Assembly (NCBI RefSeq): GCF_020360975.1
Contig: NW_025408680.1
Coordinates: 496,001-560,000, forward strand
DNA from: Hirsutella rhossiliensis
Lineage: Eukaryota; Ascomycota; Sordariomycetes; Hypocreales; Ophiocordycipitaceae
Length of the DNA: 64,000 nt
Reading direction: 5' to 3'
Of this stretch, positions 44,658 to 56,100 are shown one piece after another. The stretch's first letter is position 1, and the number at the start of each line of letters is the position of its first letter. The position numbers and the translations under genes are program-made. The notes under the pieces were generated by a model. That model was not told the origin of the DNA and did no database searches. It saw nothing but the letters and a program-made list of their open reading frames with translations.

Positions 44658-47059
44658 CGCAGACCGGCGTTATGGATCGGTTCATTGAATTTAACTGGCT
44701 ATTACGCCTGCTTCGGTCAGTAGCGCTGACGAAAAGTACTGACAGGTGACTTTTTGGCAGCCCGGACGAGCCATTAAGAAGAGCAAAAGGCATGGTAGTA
44801 AAGGCATCTTGCCGTAAAAACAGCAGGTAAAGGCAGTAGATAGTAGATATATCAGGCAGTAAAAGTAGTAGGCGGTAGAGATATACTACCTAGGCGGCAG
44901 AGGCGTTAACTATAGCACACGATAGAGGACTTATAATGCAACTCCGCGATAAATACTAGGGGAGCGTAGTAAAGGGCGAATCCCCACTCGCATGGATATC
45001 CCCGGTGCCTATGTGGTCTCGTCATGGCCTATGACTTCGGTTGCTAATACGTACTCACGAAGTGTTATAACACCTACGTATGGATGCCCGTTACATGTAG
45101 AGCCTGGAAAATCTGTGATTAGAGCATCGATCTAAAGCACTTGGCTTTAAATCGCTGTTTGCAGCGCTACGCTGTGCTGGCTGGAACATCTTCTCCTTCT
45201 AATGAATCAGGCGGGTAGAGACTTCAAGGGCTATTAGGTCGACAGAAAATCGCTCGGTGAAATGGCAGATGCAAGAATCAGAGAAATTTTTTGGGAAGCC
45301 ACGGCTCACCGAAAACCGTGGTTTCCCACTGCGGACTGAGAATCCAAAGCCCGCAGAGTGAAGACAATTCGCCACGTCGACTTGTGGTGTGACATTATTA
45401 CCGCGTAAATGCGAGTTTATATACATGGTACAATGTGCGAAATATTGAGAGAAGATACCGTAGACTGCTTTGTTCCCAGTACGCAATTTGAGATGGCGCC
45501 ACACGTAGTGCGTCCACATAATTTGACTACCAACACCGGTCCAATTTGGCAAGTTTCTACGATAGTAGGCAAAGCGTTAGTGTCACGTCATTTTGCTAGG
45601 CAAAAGTAGAGTGCACACTCTAGCAGATGGTACTGCAAGTAACGGTTATATAAAGCGGGCTTACAGGCTTAAGGGCTAAGGGTGTGCTTATATATATTTG
45701 CTAACTCTGGCTGGAAAGCGTTAATATCACTAGTTGTAGGCACCTTCCATTGTGCAGCCGTGGTCTCGGCATACATCTGTCCCATGGCGTAGAAACGGAG
45801 CAACAGTTCCGTGTTCATTTAAGCGGGGTTCTATTTGAACGCCATGGGCTCGGTATATACAGAAGCAGCCAATCTACCCCATTATACGCCTTACGTGGTG
45901 TAAACAAAGGCTCCAGCGGCCGTCATCCTCAAGGTACAATGGAGATTTTGGGAATCGTGTGCCATGCGAAACCCGGGCTCGATGCATTGGACTTTGAAAG
46001 CTCGATTACTGTCGTCTTGGGGCAGTTAGTGGAGAACGAATATTGTCACTGTTGCTGTCAAGCTGGTAAAATACCGCTACACCATGCAAAATGAGGGCAC
46101 CCCCAATAGAGGTGTTACTAACGCGTATTTCAAGCCCTTTCTTGTCCTGACAGTTGCTTAGTATGATACGGCCAAGCTAGCCGTTCATCGACAGCCGCGA
46201 GAGATAGCAAATGAGTTGGCAAAGGAAAATTTGATCAAGATTCCCCCAAAAAAAGTTAAGCACAATCTTGATCGAGAAAGGCAAGGCTGAACAGGCCGTC
46301 AAGATGGCTCCCTCATCGGCCTAGTGCGTTCTGTACTCGTCCCCGCGGCTATGATAATCCTTCATTCCTATGAAATACTTTTCACCTCAAGCGGACTCTG
46401 GCACTATCTGGGTAACAGAACCCCCGATACCTAGGTAGTTTACTGCACAGAGGCAGAAGGCTTCAACTGCGAAGTAAAAGGGGGGCACAATTTATGCGAC
46501 CACACTACATGTACGGGCCAAGCAGGTATAGGAAGAAAGAGACGTGCAGAATATCAACGGAAGCTGTTTAGAGAAGCTGGAGGAGGAGTTTGTAAAGGGT
46601 CACGAAGACGTAACTAAATGAAGAAGCCACAGAATGTGTGCACCTAACGGCCATTGAAGCCTTATGGCTGACAGAAGAGCCGTCGGGCAGACCAGGACTT
46701 GTAGACCGCACCAGCGTGAAGTTATGTGCTCAAATGTTGGTTCCCTAGCACAAAATCAGCCTGAAATTGTCACCTTCAGCTTCTGGTACTCAACTTCTAT
46801 CTAACTTACTTCGAGAAACTATTGCAATGCAATAGTCGAATGCAAAACACCGCGCTTCGAAGTGCGTCGTGTACTGACGAGAAGCATCACCGTGACGTCG
46901 GGACAATTATCTACGCTTTCCAGAGCGAATATAAGATTATATTGTGTGAACTCAGGAAGGTAAAGAAAACTGAGTCAACTAAAACTATATATTATGACGC
47001 GTATGACCGGCTTGCCTCTATGTAACAAGCAGACAGACCGAATCAACTAGAGCTAGCAT
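44658..47059. other. intergenic region without convincing gene
   Basis: ORFs of 66-117 codons occur on both strands (for example 45,199-45,552 minus, 45,750-46,094 plus) but show no domain, signal peptide or splice pattern I can support. Purine-rich GGCAGTAGATAGTAG-like repeats lie at 44,820-44,910. A strong hairpin lies at 45,293-45,327. A 10-bp inverted repeat GATCAAGATT / AATCTTGATC lies near 46,231-46,275. It could hold decayed transposon or gene remnants. Confidence 0.4.
45293..45327. repeat. 12-bp stem hairpin
   Basis: GGGAAGCCACGG pairs with CCGTGGTTTCCC (one G-T pair) around an 11-base loop. It resembles the terminal palindrome of a DNA transposon, but no partner end was found. Confidence 0.5.
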
Positions 47060-48679
47060 TTAGAACTCGTAAGCGCACGTACCGATTTCGTTTATGAACG
47101 GACCACTTGCTTGGGCGTCCCTAGAATACTTGGATCGTTGCCTCCAGGTCGGTCCGTATCGGATGACCAAAATCGGGACGGGGGCGAGGCAGAGACAGAC
47201 TGCACTCAGGATGGCAAAGCCCCGTGCATAGCCAAAATTTCCAATCAAGGGCCCTACCAACAGTGGGAGGAAAGTGCCGGCAAGGCTGCGAATAAGAATA
47301 AGCCCTGTCAAAGCCGACGCCGGGTAGCTGCCAAAGGCATCTACAACGTATGCCAATATGGGCAGGATGGCGAGCATCACTGTTGCTCCAATGAAAGTGA
47401 CCGAAAGCAGCAGGAAGGGGAGTGGAAGGCGTAACTGGGCAACGCAGCCATAGAGCATAACGGAGGGGGGTAGTAATAGAGCACCAACGACTGCTAAAGG
47501 CAGTCGGAACTCAGGCTGGCCCACGCCGTTATTAGACTTGCGGAGCTTGATATAAACTCTATCCAGAAACCGATTGCAGAGGATGACACTGAAGCCTAAT
47601 CCGACAGCTGCGAGCTGTTAGCCCAAGACGTACGGTATCATGGCAGGTACATGACGGGACCAACTGTAGCTCAGGAAAGCAGGTCCCTGCACGGCCAAGG
47701 GCTGCCTATAAACGGCTTCGAGGATGTCTGGCAAGGTCACACATAAGACATAGGCGAAGGCAAAGGCGACGCCACTGAATAAACATAGGATCATCAGGAC
47801 GCCGGAGCCAGAGAGGATCGCGACAGGCCTCAGGGCAGATTCCCAGATACTGTTGAGCCCTTCATTGTTCTCGCATGTGGGCAGTGCTGCAGTGGGAGAG
47901 GCATTGGCGAATTCTCTCTGCAGTTTCTTGGCTTTTCGCCGCAAGATGACCATATGGCACGTCTCCCTAAAGCAGGTCAGGAACATGACCTCGCATATGC
48001 CAGCCAGGGCGACGCTCGTCCAAATGACTTGCCGCCAGCCCAGGCTCCCTGCGACCACGCTGCCAATGATCGGCCCAGCGGCACCCCCGAGCAGCGGCGC
48101 CATCATAACCACGCTCATGGCGAATCCACGCTGATCGGGCACCATTAAATCACCCACGATGGCGGGATTGAGCACGTTGGCCGCAACGGCCAGGCCGGTC
48201 AGCGCCCGCGCGCTAATGAAGACAGAGGCGCTCTGGCACAGTGCCGCTAGTATTGTAGCAGAGATGAAGAGGACGTTGGCCGTGTTAACAACGGGGTAGC
48301 GGCCGAAGACCTCGGACAGGGGCGCGAGGAAGAGTGGACCGGCGGCCTCGCCTAGCTCCCATATCGTAACCAGCAGAACGCTTGCCGACTTGCTCGAATT
48401 GTCCTTGTCGAGGTCTCGGATGATATGGTTTGCCAACGGAACGACCGAGGTGCAGGTGAATGTGCTTTAAGAGAGCAAATATTAGCGACTATGCCTTCCT
48501 TTTATGTGCAGCTAGACGTACACAACAAAGCCCATGGAGGCGAGGAGAGCGATGACGGCCCATTTGTAAGTAGCCGGCCATAACCTTGGGTTGTCGGGAT
48601 CCGAATTCGGATCGAGGTCGTGGCCGTCCTGTCCTTCGTCGCTCGACTCAAGCAGGGGCCGTCTCTCGTCGATAGACAT
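47060..48679 (-). CDS. MFS transporter, DHA1 drug/polyamine antiporter type (3 exons)
   Basis: Exons 48,522-48,679, 47,665-48,464 and 47,060-47,607 sum to 1,506 nt, 501 residues. Intron 1 (48,465-48,521) has donor GTACGT, branch GCTAAT and acceptor AAG. Intron 2 (47,608-47,664) has GCTAAC nine bases before CAG and a weak donor GTTGGT. Splicing removes an apparent in-frame TAA at 47,618. The start at 48,679 gives MSIDERRPLLESS; a further in-frame ATG lies at 48,757. The N-terminus carries DPDNPRLWPATYKW, typical of fungal DHA1 transporters just before helix 1. It continues with the WELGEAAGPLFLAPLSEVFGR segment (helix 2 and loop, motif A-like) and ILCNRFLDRVYIKLR in the central/C-terminal half. 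A plasma-membrane proton antiporter is the likely role; the substrate is unknown. Confidence 0.85.
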
Positions 48680-49407
48680 ATTTGGCCGCCTATTATGAGC
48701 CAAGCGCCCAATGCCCCGCGTGGGATAAGTGGAGGTGGGAGGAAGCAGCACAGACAATAGTCGAAAAATGATGTCGGTTGCTTCAGGAGAATGTTGAGGA
48801 ACAAGGATCGACCTTCCGGGCGGGGTACAAAATAGCTTACTGTATGCGTCTGACGGTTATGCAAGCTTGCTCCCGCGTGTTGGTACTTGTGCGGGTGTTG
48901 CCGTTATACGACAAGGTCTTGACCCTTGTCCCAGGAGACGTACATAACTACCTCGACCATGCTCACCTCGACAATGCTGACGCGCGTCGGTGTACGACCT
49001 TGAACAAGACATCAACTGTGGGCGTATTGGGCGTTAAGAAACTACACGCATAAACGCCCCTTGGAAAAGGGGCAAGCCGGAAACACGTCCCGACGATCCG
49101 CAACCGTTGCAAGGCCGCTTGTATGGCTATCAAGTCGTATGCTATTAACCAAGTTCCAACAGAAATAATACCTGCAATGATGCAACATGAGATGATCCCG
49201 CAGTCTCTTTAAGCAAGGATTACATAAAGGTTCCAAACGGTTCGTCCCAGAGCTTCCGTAGTGCCGCACATAAACCCCTGTAGTACGCATGTTCTCCACC
49301 GGTTTGATTTGACGGGCAATCTCGACGCGGGCTTGTGTGACAGATATTGCAGGCGACTGATGCTGCCAACACCATCGTAGTGCGCCAGAGCGCACCTCGT
49401 TCTAGGA
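48680..49407. other. intergenic, no gene seen
   Basis: Region between the MFS gene's 5' end and the amidinotransferase pseudogene. Short ORFs (48,778-49,053 plus; 49,042-49,395 minus) show no recognisable motif. Pairs such as CAAGGTCTTGACCCTTG near 48,910 form small hairpins. Confidence 0.4.
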
Positions 49408-49409
49408 TT

Positions 49410-50547
49410 GGTACTTTACTTTATAAACATGGGAAGTCTACCTCGCTTGTGTCTCTCGGACGAAATCAACCGTGACGCAATAGAACGAACCGCCGAGACT
49501 GTTGACATGCTAAAAAGGGCACATGATTGGCTCCATGTCAAACCTGTTCTTGACCCAACGAGCGAATTGGGTGTCGTTCTCCTCGACGAAGATCCATCGC
49601 TCGTCGAGGCTTAGTGCATTAAGCACCCGCCATAGCGAGCACATTTACATGGGTTGGCGGCCTCTCTCACGGCATCGTAGCACGAAGGGATCAGCGCGCA
49701 GTTCCCAGCCCTCAACAGCGAAAAACGCGTGCCGCAGGAGCTCCTCCCCGATGATGCGCTCGGTATTATATACCAACACACCTTTCCGGAGCGGCAATAT
49801 GATGGCGTCAATATGCGTCGCGCGTGTGTCAGCTAGCTGTGCGAAGAATCTCAACTGTATAGCTCTCGGGCACAATAGTCCGGAGATACTGCACACCTCT
49901 GTAGTTGGTTACGTTGCTAAGGTGTTCGATGATTGTTTTTCCGAAACGGAGGAAGTCGGCCGTGTCAAAGGCTGGCCTGCTGTCATTGATGGCCCAGTTG
50001 TTATCGATGTCGATGCCGTTGCCATTGCAGCTGCCGGATCTAACCCATTACCTAGTCCTTGCACGTCGTCATATACAGTGTCGCGACCTACATTAATGGG
50101 AGCTCGATAGATCCTACCGAAGCCGTTGTCGTTGCTTAGTTGGTCCAGGATATCTAAGTAAGCCGGCTTGATCTTATATCGGCGGCATCGCCAGGCGAAA
50201 TAAGCTTCGATCAACGTGTGACCAGTTGTCATCAGCCCGTGGCGCGGCATGGCACCCGTGTAGCCGCCAACTTTGACTCAGTCGACTTCTTTTGGACGAT
50301 AGACACGGACTCCATGCTTCTCCAAGAGGGAGGCAAAGTTGTCGAGTTCCCACTGCGCTTTGGCTACAATTTCGGCTAGGAAAGGGTTAGACGGCCAAAA
50401 CTCGGCAAAGTGCTCCTCGGGCATGGTCGTTGCTATCATATAAGGCGGCTCCGGCGGGAAGGCCGAGTGCTCTGCGCGACCAACGATGACAGCCTTCAAG
50501 GGCGACCACCCGTTGCTTGCCGAGAAAAGGGGGGTTCCTGCCGTCAT
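49410..50547 (-). pseudogene. decayed arginine:X amidinotransferase
   Basis: Minus-strand segments in several frames line up along a glycine/inosamine amidinotransferase. Near the start is SNGWSPLKAVIVGRAEHSAF (50,525-50,466), then EFWPSNPF, YRPKEVD followed by TGA at 50,278 where Trp is expected, and GAMPRHGLM. Next come IIEHLSNVTNYRGVQYLRT in a shifted frame, HIDAIILPLRKGVLVYN in a third frame, LDERWIFVEEN, and the catalytic-Cys region HVNSLGGSFYCVTVD (about 49,490-49,440) preceded by a TAG. So every main motif survives, but two in-frame stops and at least three frameshifts disable it. Such enzymes move an amidino group from arginine to an amine. Changes are not mainly RIP-type. Start taken at ATG 50,547. 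Confidence 0.8.
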
Positions 50548-50599
50548 CGTGGGAAAGTTTCCAGATACCTGAGAGGCCGAGATGATGCTTATTAGCATC

Positions 50600-51522
50600 G
50601 TGTTGGTTTAGATGGCGGTTGACATCCACGCTGAAACTCTTGGTGAAATCCAGATCAAATGTACCCCTAGGGTGTCACAGCCGATGGCATTGGGGCCTTC
50701 CATGTTGGAAGGGTAAATTGGGGTGTGTGATGGTGAGGTGATCGCTTGGGTTGAGGAGTGCCGTTTGCTCGATGCAGACACTCGCTGAGGCTCCCACCAC
50801 AACAATGACATCGTTCATTTTGAGGCCCGGTGTCTCGGCCACCAATACGCATAGACAACCCCGGCCCCTGTGTCGGCCATGTTCAAGAGGGAGCTTGGTT
50901 GCCACTGACAGCCCCAGGTCGTCGAAGCTTCGCGAAGTGATACCACTACCTACCTCGTATAAGCGTATTAATCAACACGCCAGGCTACTTCCTATTCTGT
51001 TTCTTTCACGTATCCAGGTTACTCTCCAGCGTGATGGCCTTGCGGCTACCATCGGCTCTTCTCCACGGCATTAGCCATCTTCCCCAGGCGTACCATCTAC
51101 TCAAATTGCAATGACACCGCCACGTTCAAGCGCCACCCACGTTCAAGTGGTGATTCACCCGGCCCGAATCGGCGGGCCACACAAAGGGTTTCTAAAGCTA
51201 AATGTGTTCGCTGCCGGGCACGTGGCGCAAGTTTTGGCGTCTTGCTTACTCACAAGATTAGGCACCTAACAAGCCATGAAAGGCTATGGATTACGCTCTC
51301 AAGACAACAGATGGATAGACTCGAAGGCGCTTGGAGTTCAAGTAAAGTTTGTGTAGGCACGTGTTGAAAAACTGGCTTGTAGAATCATTATAATTTTGTC
51401 GAAAACTTCTGCTTCCACGATGGCCAAACCTCCAGCCGTGAAAGACCTTTGCGATCTCCAAACAACCCGTCTTGTCAACGTTGCTATTCACTCGACCGGT
51501 CTCCAAGGACGCACGCGGCAGG
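50600..51522. other. intergenic with possible further coding remnants
   Basis: Minus-strand frames at 50,600-50,910 (for example MNDVIVVVGASAS) have a coding look but are broken, and I cannot assign them. They may be another decayed gene next to the amidinotransferase. 51,075-51,520 is the upstream region of the carbonic anhydrase gene. No clear TATA box was found. Confidence 0.35.
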
Positions 51523-52378
51523 ATGAAGAGTTATGCACTCGCGCAGTTTATCTCCATCGCTACTGCAGGCTGCAGCCTTGACACCTTTTCCAGCCCTCGT
51601 TCCGATCTTACACTTCGTTCTGCGGGGGGGTATGGCTATGACGGGCTCAATGAGCCCCTGGCTTGGCACAAGCTGAGTGCCAACAACTCCCTCTGTGCCA
51701 CTGGGAAGAATCAGTCGCCCATAAACCTCGTTCCAAGCAAGGAGCTCACCATTGATGGCTCCTCTTTGGCCTTTCAGCTCTACAGCTACCCCGAGGGAGG
51801 CGAGCTGGAGAATCTCGGAAACACGGTTCAGGTCCAAGTAAACGGATCGATAATGCTGGACAACTGGGTGTATAACCTCGTTCAGTTCCATTTTCACACG
51901 CCGAGCGAACACCACCTCATGGGAGAGCACTTTCCTCTCGAAGTCCACTTCGTGGCACAGAATGACGGTAAGACACTGAAACACAGTCGTGCAGAGTTTC
52001 GGGACTAAATGAACAGCTGGCTCCCTCGCGATCATTGCATTCTTTGTCGAAATCGCTATCGGCGACGATCGCATCTCCAGTTTCCTCACGGCGGTCCTCA
52101 GCAGAGTCAAAGAGGTTCCTCAATCCGGACAAATCTTTTTGACAGGCGCCCTCAACCATACCGATCTGCAGTACCATCTTTCTCAATCCGACGTATATCA
52201 ATACAACGGCTCCCTAACCACACCGCCCTGCAGCGAGCATGTGTTCTTCAATGTTGTCGCCAGCCCTCTTTATCTCCACCCTCGCGAATATCGGGCCCTG
52301 AAGAAAATCATGAAGTACAACTCACGTTACACACAAAATCGGCCTGGGCAAGATAACCTCTTGAGCCGGAGAATATAG
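51523..52378 (+). CDS. secreted alpha-carbonic anhydrase (2 exons)
   Basis: Exons 51,523-51,967 and 52,017-52,378 give 807 nt, 268 residues. The 49-nt intron has donor GTAAGA, ACTAAA branch region and acceptor ACAG. Without splicing the frame stops at 52,008. ATG 51,523 begins a signal peptide (MKSYALAQFISIATAG); an upstream in-frame ATG at 51,472 would bury it. Alpha-class signatures: a GKNQSPINL start region, zinc ligands in QFHFHTPSEH (two His) and LEVHFVAQ (third His), and TTPPCSEHVFFNVV near the end. It hydrates CO2 outside the cell. It converges with the laccase gene and may share its secretion setting, but nothing shows co-function. Confidence 0.92.
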
Positions 52379-53169
52379 GGAGATGCTTGCGGCGGAACGC
52401 GCGTGTCATATACACTCGTACGAGAAAACGGCCAGACATATGCAGTCAAAAAGTCGCAGATTTCCGAGTAGATTCGCTCATTGACAGGCGCAGCAGGACA
52501 ATCAATGTATGTGGAGGTGCCGAGAGAAGGGACTGTGGATGTGGTGATACATGTATGATTACTGGCACAAGGCCTCTTGAAAGAGCAAAAACTGTTTAGA
52601 GGGCAATAGAGAGAGGCCGATATTAGGGGCGTTGGATAAAGGCCATGAGTTTGCCTTCGCTCTATCTCCAGTCATCTACTGCGATCGGCTCTGACGTTGA
52701 GGAAACAGTGTTCATTCTTTGGTGCTACTCTATAAATATGCTAAAGATCGTTTGCTGCAAATAATCTCAATTGAAAACACCCAAGTAGATTCAGAGAGAA
52801 GGAAGGAGCGTCATATCGAAACATCATTCATACATGTAACCAAAACCGTATCAAGGGCAGAAAGAAAGGAGTGTTGTCGTGAAATTTCGTTCCGGTCGTC
52901 AGCCACCCAGTCCAGTCGTATACTCATGAGTGCATGTTCCATGTCGTAAGGCGTAATGAGATCGTCCTGCGATCCCAATTGAAGAAGTAAAGTCAAACGC
53001 GGCATCACCCAAGTAGAAATCGTAAATGATCGCAGGAGAGAGAAGATGAAGAGGAAATGAGGAAGGGAAAAGACAATAGTCTGCTCTCGAAAACAAAAAA
53101 AGAAAGACTTGGAGTGAAGTAGTCGTTAGAAATTCCCCAGAATGATCGCGGCCTGCGTGACACCCCAAG
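52379..53169. other. intergenic between convergent genes
   Basis: 3' flanks of the carbonic anhydrase (plus) and laccase (minus) genes. The ORFs here are short and without motifs. Confidence 0.5.
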
Positions 53170-56100
53170 CTATACGCCAGAGTCCTCTTGCTCAATATTG
53201 AATGCATCTTGAAAGTCATTCCAGGCGCGACATTGCGAATCTAGAGTCTTTCCATTCGTCAAACCTGCAATTTCGTCCTCTCGCTCGACGAACTGTAAGG
53301 CAAAGCCTTCGCTGGTGTGCCACCCAATGTGGCAATGCATCAGCCAAGCGCCTGGGTTGTCGGTCTCAAACGCAATCACCAGAAACCCGTTTCCTGGGAG
53401 CATGGCAGTATCTCGCCTGGGCGGGTTTCTCCATGTCAGGGGCGTCTCAGCCGAATAGTTACCGGTTCCTTGAGAAAGAACGAAGAAGTCGTGGCCGTGC
53501 AGATGAATTGGATGCGGTATAGCCAAGGTCGTCTCAATTACCATGGAGAAGAGTTGATTGGCCGCGGGAAGACGAATGACTGCGTTGGACTGGCTGAAAG
53601 AGTTGACACCGCTCTGAATTTGTTGCAAAGTTGGGTTCCGCCAGTCCACAACCATGGAGGTAGAGTTCAACGACCATTTGAAGAGGCCTTCAACGGTTGT
53701 GAGATTGACAAACTCTGAAGTCGTAATTTGGGTGGGGGTCAGGTCTTTGGTGATATGAGGGGATAGGTTTTTTTCGTCATCGCAAGAGTCGGTAAAGCTG
53801 TAGCCCAGTGTAGACGGCGTTGAGGGACGTTCTCCGTAATGCACGACGGCGCGCACATTGTCCGAGTTATTGACATTGGAACAAGAAGACTGAGGGATGG
53901 CCCGCATCCAAAAGTTCTCAGCCACGTGAGCCTGGTCTGCCGAGACGATGACATCGTAGCGCTGCCCTATTCCAATGTTGAGAACGTTTGTTGTGTAAGG
54001 CCGAATAGGGACTAGGTCGGTAGCAATGACGGTCATCCGGTGATTGTCGATTGTGAACTTGAAATGAGTATCAACTGCAGCATTGACGAGTCGCAATCGA
54101 TGCGACTTCCCACGAGTAAAAGGAATGTTAAGGTGTTGGCCGCTGTCGTTGAAAACGTTGGTACCATTGATGAGAGCATTTGCGAGAGGAGGCGGACCCT
54201 GTGTCTCAGCGGTGCTGTAGAGTTCATCTACAGTTTGATGGTCCCAGTCGTTTAGAAAGACGACACCAAGGTCCTCGTCGTAGTTGGACGTGGCTGGGCC
54301 GTTGATGACGATACCGCCAAAGACGCCCTGCCACGCCTGAAGTGCAAAATGAGAGTGGTACCATGTAGAGCCGTATTGAAGGGCCCTCCAGGTATATGTG
54401 GTCGATTTCCCGACTGCAGTAGGGCACTCGGTAATGGACGGAACACCATCGTTCTGGTTGGTAAAGAGTTGTCGTATGCCGTGGAAGTGAATGCTGGTTC
54501 CATTCTTGGAAGTGTAAAGAGAGTTGGTAACGTGAACAATGACCGTATCACCCCAGTCGGCAAAGATGGTTGGACCAGGCATGCTACCGTTGACCGCTGC
54601 GAAAAGCTAATGTTAGTCATTCCCTCGCTCAAAACGACTTTTCCGGAGATGAGACAAACCCATCGCGGTTCGTGGCACGCCATCGGGAGCAATAATCACA
54701 TCCGAAATGTCCAGCCAGTATTCTCTCGTCACCCCCGTATCGGGTGCCTGAGAGGTGTAATCGGTGTCAATGGAGAAGGAGCCGCACCATTCCGAGCGCG
54801 TTGTAGCCGTATTGCCCGAGCAAGCGTGATTTCCGCCGTGGCGAAAGCCACCCCTGTCCTCAGGAGGATAGCGTAGCCCAGGCATATCCTCGGGAGGGTG
54901 GCCGGGCGCGGCTAGTTTCCCTGGTCTATGTCCTGGTTTTGGTCAGCCTGCCCGTTGAGGAAGGATCCTGGCCCAGGCAGACCTTCACCGAAACCGGGTC
55001 CGTCCAGGCCGCCGAGGGGGAAGCCGGGTCCGTTCAGGCCGCCACCGAGATTGGAGCCGGGTTCGCCGCCGAGGGGAGAGCCGACTCCGCTGCCGAGGGG
55101 GGAGCCGACTCCGTTCAGGCCGCCACCGAGATGGGACCCGGGTCTGCCGCCGATGGGAGAGCCGAATTCACCGCTGAGGGGAGAGCCGAATCCACTGCCG
55201 AGGGGAGAGCCGAATCCGCTGCCGAGAGGGGAGCCGAGTCCATTCAGGCCGCCACCGAGAGGGGACCCGGGTTCGCCGCCGAGGGGAGAGCCGAATTCAC
55301 CGCTGAGGGGAGAGCCGAATCCACTGCCGAGGGGGGAGCCGACTCCGCCGCCGATGGGAGAGCCGAATTCGCCGCCGAGGGGAGAGCCGAGTTCGCCGTC
55401 GAGGGGGGAGCCGAGTCCGTTCAGGCCGCCACCGAGAGGGGAGCCGAGTCCGTTCAGGCCGCCACCGAGAGGGGAGCCGAGTCCGTTCAGGCCGCCACCG
55501 AGAGGGGAGCCGAGTCCGTTCAGGCCGCCACCGAGAGGGGAGCCGGGTCCGTTCAGGCCGCCACCGAGAGGGGAGCCGGGTCCGCTCAGACCGCCAAAGA
55601 GGGAGCCGGGCCCAGCGAGATCCTGAAGACGAGTGGGAGGGTAGCGTTGCTGAACAAGGTACTGGATAACCTCGTGGTGGTAGCCCTGCTCGACTAGATA
55701 CTCGAAATTCTGGGGACGATAACCCATCTCAGCCAAGAAGCGGAAATCCTCAGCACCGCAGCTGAGATCCATCAGATATTGCAGGCCATTGGGGAGATAG
55801 TCGAATTCGGTCAAGTACTGGATATCCTGAGGGAAATAGCCCATCTCGGCCAAATAGCGAATATCCTGGGGAGGACAGCCGAGCTCGGCGAAGCGGCGCA
55901 GATCCTGAAGAGGGCAGCCTCGCTGCGACAGGAACAGAAGATCATCAGGAACAAACCCTTGCCCAGTGAGGAAGCGGAGGTCATCGGGGAAGTAGCCTTG
56001 GTTCGCCAAGTATCGAAGGTTGGTGGGAGGATAACCCAGCTCCCCGATATACCCGAAGTCCTGGGGGCGATAGCCGATCTCGATAAAATACTGAAGATCC

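Noticed and set aside
45199..45552. 117-codon minus-strand ORF as a gene
   Set aside because: No motif, no signal peptide, and it crosses the hairpin at 45,293-45,327; likely chance.
47618..47620. In-frame TAA that seems to break the MFS transporter
   Set aside because: It falls inside a 57-nt intron (47,608-47,664) with a GCTAAC branch site; removing it restores a 501-residue protein with an exact frame.
54912..54914. TAG as a real stop of the Gly-rich ORF
   Set aside because: It coincides with the acceptor of an in-frame intron and the downstream laccase frame lacks a signal peptide and promoter space. Kept only as the alternative model.
54928..55697. Long plus-strand ORFs opposite the fusion gene (232 and 252 codons), also 56,121-56,651
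   Set aside because: Antisense shadows of Gly/Pro-rich repeats with few stop-forming codons; no start context or homology.
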